Shown piece by piece: positions 57,955-64,000 of a stretch of DNA of 64,000 bases (position 1 is the stretch's first letter; each line of letters starts with the position of its first letter). The DNA is from Cyrtodaria siliqua (lineage: Eukaryota; Mollusca; Bivalvia; Adapedonta; Hiatellidae). The position numbers were made by a program, and so were the translations under genes. The stretch spans positions 248,001 to 312,000 of the forward strand of contig JAWPHD010000086.1 in assembly GCA_037043455.1 (NCBI GenBank). The letters run 5' to 3'. The notes below the pieces were generated by a model. The model was given only the letters and a program-made list of their open reading frames with translations, did not search any database and had not been told where the DNA came from.

Positions 57955-59710
57955 GTCGTGTTTTTAGAATGAAGATCTACAAGTAATGTTCTAAGCTAGC
58001 TCTAACATTACAAGCACTAAAATCACTACTTCATCAGCTGTTTTTGGTGTTTCATCCGTGTTTTTCAAATGAAGATCTACAAGTAATGTTCTAAGCTAGC
58101 TCTAACATTACAAGCACTAAAATCACTACTTCATCAGCAGTATTTGGTATTCCATCCGTATTTTTCAACTGAAGATCTACAAGTAATGTTCTAAGCTAGC
58201 TCTAGCATTACAAGCACTAACATCACCACATCATCAGCTGTATTTGGTATTACATCCGTGTTTTTCAAAAAAAGATCTACAAGTAATGTTCTTAGCTAGC
58301 TTTAGCATTACAAGCACTAAAATCACTACATCATTAGCTGTATTTGGTATTCAATCCGTGTTTTTCAAATAAAGATCTACAAGTTATGTTCTAAGCTAGC
58401 TCTAACATTACAAGCACTAAAATCACTACTTCATCAGCTGTATTTGGTACTCCATCCGTGTTTTTTTCAAAAAAAGATCTATAAGTAATGTTCTAAGCTA
58501 GCTGTAACATTACAAGCACTAAAATCACTACATCATTAGCAGTAGTTGGTATTCCATCCGTGTTTTTCAACTGAAGATCTACAAGTAATGTTCTAAGCTA
58601 GCTCTAGCATTACAAGCACTAAAATCACTACTTCATTAGCAGTAGTTGGTATTCCATCCGTGTTTTTCAACTGAAGATCCACAAGTAATGTTCTAAGCTA
58701 GCTCTAGCATTACAAGCACTAACATCACTACATCATCAGCTGTATTTGGTATTACATCCGTGTTTTTCAAATAAAAATCTACAAGTAATGTTCTAAGCTA
58801 GCTTTAGCATTACAAGCACTAAAATCACTACATCATTAGCTGTATTTGGTATTCCATCCGTGTTTTTCAAATAAAGATCTACAAGTAATGTTCTAAGCTA
58901 GCTCTAACATTACAAGCACTAAAATCACTACTTCATCAGCTGTATTTGGTACTCCATCCGTGTTCTTTCAAATAAAGATCTACAAGTAATGTTCTAAGCT
59001 AGCTCTAACATTACAAGCACTAAAATCACTACTTCATCAGCTGTATTTGGTATTCCATCCGTGTTTTTTTCAAATGAAGATCTACAAGTAATGTTCTAAG
59101 CTAGCTCTAACATTACAAGCACTAAAATCACTACTTCATCAGCTGTATTTGGTACTCCATCCGTGTTCTTTCAAATACAGATCTACAAGTAATGTTCTAA
59201 GCTAGCTCTAACATTACAAGCACTAAAATCACTACTTCATCAGCTGTATTTGGTATTCCATCCGTGTTTTTTTCAAATGAAGATCTACAAGTAATGTTCT
59301 AAGCTAGCTCTAGCATTACAAGCACTAAAATCACTACATCATCAGCTGTATTGGGTATTCCATCCGTGTTTTTTTTCAAATAAAAATCTATAAGTAAAAT
59401 TCTAAGCTAGCTCTAACATTACAAGCACTAAAATCACTACTTCATCAGCTGTATTTGGTATTCCATCCGTGTTTTTCAATTGAAGATCTACAAGTAATGT
59501 TCTAAGCTAGCTCTAACATTACATGCATTAAAATCACTACTTCATCAGCTGTTTTGGGTATTCCATTCGTGTTGTTTCAAATAAAGATCTACAAGTAATG
59601 TTCTAAGCTAGCTCTAACATTACAAGCACTAAAATCATTACATCATCAGCTGTATTTGTTATTCCATCCGTGTTATGATAAATGAAGATCTACAAGTAAT
59701 GTTCTAAGCT
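57955..59710. repeat. 100 bp satellite, about 17 copies
   Basis: The unit is 100-103 bp, with GATCTACAAGTAATGTTC, TAAGCTAGCTCTAACATTAC, AAGCACTAAAATCACTAC, TCATCAGCTGTATTTGG and CATCCGTGTTTTTC. Each unit contains an imperfect palindrome GTAATGTT-...AGCTAGCT...-AACATTAC. Copies are highly similar; variation is concentrated in the T-run and after TTCAA. Confidence 0.95.
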
Positions 59711-59771
59711 CACATATAACACATTTCACATTTATGCTAAATTGTTTAACATTTAATTATACTTGTGGTAT
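59711..59771. repeat. 61 bp perfect inverted repeat, left arm
   Basis: Identical (61/61) to the inverse of 61867-61927. It abuts the last satellite unit. Confidence 0.95.
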
Positions 59772-59984
59772 CAAAAAGCAACAAGAAAATAACTGCCAGT
59801 TTACAATGTGCCATATGTAAGCAAGTACCTGATATTTGTACCATTTTCTACTGTGTATATGTTCTTATCACCATTTCTTAAACACCCGCCACTTTTGACC
59901 GATAAAGAGCCAAAGTGTTCCAGACTATATTAGCCGCCGGCGACCGGTAATAGAAAGCACACTGAAAATGAAATCAAAACGGCG

Positions 59985-60762
59985 GACAACCAAAGAAACT
60001 CCCGATTCAAAATTATTTTTCTTTGAATGTCACTGTTTGCTTTTTTTTACCAGAGGGAACACCCTCGTTTTATTTATTAATTTGCATTGTTTGTCCAGCC
60101 GTGAAAACAGTTACAAATATTTACAAATCCATTCAAAGATTTTGTTTTAAAATTCAAGTTAAACTCGAGCAGTCATACCGTGTAAAAGATATGTCAGAAT
60201 CTGGTTATCTGAAGGAAGGCCTAGAGGGCATATCTTCCAATCATATTCAAACTATAAAATGGCAAAAAAATGCTTCCGATCTCATCACCTTAAAGTTGCC
60301 GAAAGGTATTTACGCCAGATGCACGACGAGATAGCTGTCTATTCTGGAAGCTTTTTAATTCAAAAAGAAACAACAGTACCGCCGGCGGAGAAATTCAGTT
60401 TGATGGTCTCACCTTACGCGACCCTAAGGAAATAGTCATTGCATGGGGTGATCATTTCTCTGCCCTGTACTCCAATACAAGTTATCCACGTCAAGGAATC
60501 CTTTATGCCAATTAATAATAATGATGAAATACAAGACAGAGAGGTGGCTGATTCAATAAGCTTGTTAAAATCAGGCAAAATGTGTGGCTTAGATTGTAAT
60601 ATAATGCATGGTGATGATTTCTTACGGAATTTATTAACAAAGTTATCGAACTTGATGTAAAAGCATGTGCATGTGCCCTTAGATATGAAAAGGGGTCACA
60701 GCATTACCCTTTATACGTGGGTTGGAAAACGCAAAGATAATCCCCGTAGTTATCGCGCTATT
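59985..60762 (+). pseudogene. Old LINE (element D), linker and start of RT
   Basis: Frames across several breaks give KLFNSKRNNSTAGGEIQFDG, LRDPKEIVIAWGDHFSALY, EVADSISLLKSGKMCGLD and GKRKDNPRSYRAIT: the region between endonuclease and RT and the first RT motifs of a non-LTR element. The endonuclease is missing or unrecognisable. Interrupted at 60766 by a foldback element. Confidence 0.72.
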
Positions 60763-60766
60763 ACAT

Positions 60767-61332
60767 TTTATCACATAACGTCCCTTGTTAGCAGTGTCGA
60801 ACACCCATTTAATATTCTATTGTATGACACACGTGTAATACAACTTGGAACGATTTTGATTGGTTGAGTTAAACCTGTAACACTACGCAAGTTTATTAAC
60901 TGAAACTTATTACAAATTCACCCAGATCGGAGTCATAAACTTATTATTTGTGACAGCTTATAAAAATAATGCACGTTATACAAAACATTGATGTTGATTT
61001 GTTAAAAAGTTGGCGTAAACTGCTATTTTAAGAAGAGGTAAAACACGAACTCTTTTATACGCAACGTTATGTGTGAGACGCGACGTTACGACGTCACATA
61101 TTTTATGACGTTTTGGCGCTAAAGTGTGTCTGACGTCATGGCGGTTCTCTGTCCATCTGAATTTTTTTTTACTAATTTGATTGAAATGTTATTTGATAAA
61201 AAGGATCTTAAACTCGTTCCCATTCCATTTTAAAAGGCTCGTTAAAATTAAAATAATTCATAACTCGTTTCATAAATCGTATATGCAATGGGAACTCGTT
61301 TAAGATCCTTTTTATCACATAACATTGCAATC
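60767..61332 (+). mobile_element. Foldback element family 1, copy 2, inside LINE D
   Basis: Matches 33204-34076 inverted, lacking its central ~330 bp. A terminal hairpin at 61198-61310 (AAGGATCTTAAACTCGTTCC and inverse). Flanked by ACAT (60763-60766 and 61333-61336), a 3-4 bp target duplication. Removing the insert puts the LINE frame back together. Confidence 0.82.
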
Positions 61333-62163
61333 ACATCTATATCTTCATCCACCCTGAAGCTTTACGAAAATGTGTTATTAAAACGTTTAAAAAATGAAAT
61401 AAATAAACCTATAACTACTCTGCAAGGTAGTTTTCAAGAAGGTATGGGGTGCATTATGACATCATTCTTGTTGAAATCAATGCTTGGCATATTGCAAGGA
61501 AAATGGAAGTAAACTCTTCGCATGTTTTATGGATGCGAGAGAAGCCTTCGACCGTTTATGGCACGATGGGCTTTTTCATAACTAACACAGTTTGTGTATA
61601 TCTCATCATCTTTGGTTGACAGTAATTGAAATGCATAAAGATATCTATAGCCGTGTTATGTACAAAAGTGGCGTATGGTCTCAGGTTCTCTACCTTTGTT
61701 TTATAGATGAACTGATCGAAAAACTTGTTTAAATTGGCAAAGGTCTAAGCATGGGCAAAACAAGCGTTTGTTCCCCGACTGTCGCTGAGACATGTTACTG
61801 CACGCCCTTTCGAAAATTTCACTCCAACTCATGATAAATGAATGTTATATGTACTCATGTTTGTGAATACCACAAGTATAATTAAATGTTAAACAATTTA
61901 GCATAAATGTGAAATGTGTTATATGTGAATCATAACATTTATCATAAACGGATATCGGTGTCACTTTTGACAAATACTCTAAAAACACTATTAATATTAA
62001 AGAATGTTGTAATAAACTGAGGAGTACATTTTTTAGTTTAATTAGTAGTGGGTTTCATGAAGATGGTCTACAGCCTGTAACATGCAAACCCATCTGTGAT
62101 GCTGTTGTATTACCTAAGCCGCTTTACGGCAGTAAGTGATGGTACTCACTTTCAAATATAGAT
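61333..62163 (+). pseudogene. LINE D, RT core and thumb
   Basis: LKLYENVLLKRLKNEINKP, LQGSFQEGMGCIMTSF, then LFACFMDAREAFDRLWHDG (catalytic Asp block), YLCFIDELIEKL, SPTVAE in place of the usual ADD core, and after the 61 bp repeat FDKYSKNTINIKECCNKLRS and VVLPKPLYGSK. Numerous stops and frameshifts: long dead. Confidence 0.75.
61867..61927. repeat. 61 bp perfect inverted repeat, right arm
   Basis: The exact inverse of 59711-59771, located within the LINE D RT remnant. Confidence 0.95.
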
Positions 62164-63003
62164 ATAAAAATCGAACAGGAAAAGCAGCATTCAAGGACCC
62201 CGAAGCATTGTGGTGTAGTGGTTATAGCGTCTGCCTTGCATTCGGGAGGTCGTTGGTTCGAGTCCCCTGACCGCGTCATACCAAAGACTTTAAAAATGGA
62301 GTAGTCACTTGTAACCCTTGCCTGACGAGCAAATAATGGGTAGTGCTACGACTGATTGACCAGTGTCAGAATAATGTGACTGGGTGGGTGGGGGTATCAT
62401 GTCTACTACGGCGTGGTATTCCAGTGTGGCAGCACTATAAAGAAACCATTGAGTTCGCTGCTTTAAGTAGACATATCATCACGTCACACAACAACACACA
62501 GATAAAAGTCCAGACATTGTGCCTATAATCGTCGGGTAGGACGCCTATCGTAGGTGGAGGGACTATAATCCTTAGAAATACACACACACACACAGCATTC
62601 AAGGACGCCAGTCAACCACAAACACACAGAGAAACAAAGAACACATTTCCAAATAATACATCACAAACACAATAGTGCTTGACAATAGTGCTACCGCCTT
62701 GGAACGGTCAGTGGCAAAAGAGGCCGCTGAGGGTTTAAACCAGGTTCTAGAGTGCACAAAACCTCACATTTAACTACTGTCATCCCAATAAAACGGAACA
62801 GTGTAAATAAAGAAATCCCCGCCATGAACTATTCTCTAACCAACAAGGCAACATTAATAAGCAATATGAGTAAAACACAAAGATGCTCGTGTATATATAA
62901 ATACAAAAAACAATAGCCTAGAAAGCCACAAAAAATGTGCTCATTGCCTTGGCAGAAGCCAGAGCAACAAGAGAACAAACAATTGAGGGCACGACAAGAC
63001 AAG
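62164..63003 (-). mobile_element. Penelope-like 3' fragment inside LINE D
   Basis: The minus strand shows the 3' untranslated region from GTCTTGTCGTGCCCTCAATTG to CCTGTTCGATTTTTATATC. Splits LINE D between VVLPKPLYGSK and TRTDVALSMLNC. Carries a SINE in its own 3' part. Confidence 0.8.
62199..62592 (+). mobile_element. tRNA-derived SINE with 14 bp target duplication
   Basis: Flanked by CAGCATTCAAGGAC at 62185-62198 and 62593-62606. The head is tRNA-like: GTGGTGTAGTGGTTATAGCG A-box region and GGTTCGAGTCC B box (about 62254-62264). The body of about 320 bp includes GTGACTGGGTGGGTGGGGG and CCAGTGTGGCAGCACTATAA. The 3' end is a (CA)n tail. The body motif recalls conserved cores of molluscan SINEs (from memory). 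Confidence 0.9.
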
Positions 63004-63780
63004 AAATGCTTTCACTGGAACATTAGAACCCGCACTGATGTAGCTTTGAGTATGTTAAACTGTTTATCAATTGACGTTGAAATTGAGCGTAGGAAACTTA
63101 ATTGGGACAATTGTGCAGGCTCGAAAGAGAGTGTGCAGTAAAACACAATTTCTTGTTAAGGCTAATCTCTTTTATTATTGGTAACTCGAATAGTGTTTTT
63201 TCCCCAGATATTTTTAGAATTCTGGACAAATACGGAATAAGGAACGTTCTAGATGCATATGTGTTAAATGTTGAATTTCCAAGCAAAATGTCATGGAAAA
63301 GATAATTAATACCAACATTTATTGCAAGGTTACAAATGAGTGGTATGAGAGATTGTTATCACCGGAGTTTTGAAGGTTTCGTGCAATACATTCTGTTAAT
63401 CAAATTAGTGCTGTATAGGTAAACCCAATCATCTGGTCTACTGCAAAATCACTGCACAATTATTGTCAAATTTAACTCGTTTTAACGGTGTAAAAGGTGT
63501 GAACAGATATTTTACTCTAGTCTAACTGACCACTTTATATGTGATTGTGTTTATTTGCATTCAGAGAGACAGTTATTCTTACGAAAAGTTCGAGTGGTAT
63601 TTGGTGAAAGAATGCTTCTATACCTCAATAGTCTACACAAAAGTGAGTTGGTAAATGTTCTGTTAGGAACGCATAATGCAGGTTTATAAAATATCATACA
63701 ACCATTGACGTACATGAATTTCGTAGGAACTGTATAACATATCTTCATTGGACGTGGAGAAAATATATTTCTTAAACATG
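63004..63780 (+). pseudogene. LINE D, C-terminal region
   Basis: TRTDVALSMLNCLSIDVEIE, GQLCRL, NSVFSPDIFRILDKYGIRN, FPSKMSWKR, then in broken frames a TDHFICDCVYLHSERQLF stretch with Cys/His and HWTWRKY. This matches the post-RT domain of the same element class. Several frame changes. Confidence 0.75.
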
Positions 63781-64000
63781 TTTTCTTTGTTTCTCAAATT
63801 TAATGTGTATTCGCATATATTTATGTTCAGGAACCAGACATATAGATTGTTGATAAAGCAATGTATTGCATTTCATTTCGGTATTAATAATACATGTACT
63901 ATATATATATGTAGATATGTTATTATTTGTTTATGCGATTTTTTGTATTAATGTGTATTTGTGTGTTTAATATAGTTACTTTTGGTGTAGAATAACGTTA
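63781..64000. other. AT-rich right edge, possibly LINE D 3' untranslated region
   Basis: TA-rich with an (AT)n at 63900-63910. No tail or end motif visible. Confidence 0.35.

Noticed and set aside
57955..59710. CTGATGA on the minus strand of every 100 bp satellite unit as a possible hammerhead
   Set aside because: No GAAA at the required distance and no stem II; the nearest GAAA is about 70 bases away with the core bases paired.

Overview
The window looks like AT-rich genomic DNA from a metazoan, most likely a bivalve mollusc. That assignment is inference from three things: intron-containing coding exons, dense retroelements, and repeat types familiar from bivalve genomes (tRNA-derived SINEs, short foldback elements, 100-160 bp tandem arrays). 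No bacterial-style gene organisation is present. I recognise only one host gene. Its three exons are at 11212-11563, 12158-12226 and 49649-50121, all on the plus strand. They predict a 297-residue single-pass membrane protein with a cysteine-containing extracellular domain of the kind often auto-labelled short-chain collagen C4-like. If the model is right, intron 2 is about 37.4 kb and most of this window is that intron.

Left part (1-11.2 kb): a degenerate Ty3/gypsy element on the minus strand runs off the left edge (pol, gag, tRNA-His primer site, probable LTR). It is followed by old interspersed repeats, 3'-end fragments of a Penelope-like RT retroelement, small foldback and mariner-like MITEs, and a ~155 bp tandem array just upstream of exon 1.

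Central part (12.2-49.6 kb, the intron): the centrepiece is a nearly complete 12,976 bp LTR retrotransposon at 15746-28721. Its sequence is Ty3/gypsy-like, but its domain order is gag-PR-IN-RT-RNaseH, the Ty1/copia-like order known from Gmr1-type elements. Its LTRs differ by only about a dozen substitutions plus one 8 bp indel, so it is young, yet its pol carries four in-frame stops and two frameshifts. A 5'-truncated CR1/L2-like LINE (18940-23003, minus strand) sits inside its gag, flanked by a 5 bp target duplication. The LTR element itself landed inside an older MULE-transposase-like reading frame. Further right are diverged repeats, a foldback family with a near-perfect 49 bp hairpin, and an apparent 8.0 kb TIR-bounded element (36922-44936). 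That element has no visible transposase and carries several minisatellite or tandem arrays. Three smaller inverted-repeat elements and a LINE fragment follow.

Right part (50-64 kb): Penelope-like copies in both orientations, one of them fused to a gag fragment of a third LTR element with a tRNA-Pro primer site; a 100 bp satellite (about 17 copies); and an old plus-strand LINE. That LINE is broken by a foldback element and by a Penelope-like fragment that in turn carries a tRNA-derived SINE with a 14 bp target duplication.

All coordinates of diverged repeats are by-eye estimates. Family names of degenerate elements are judged from motifs read directly, not from searches.
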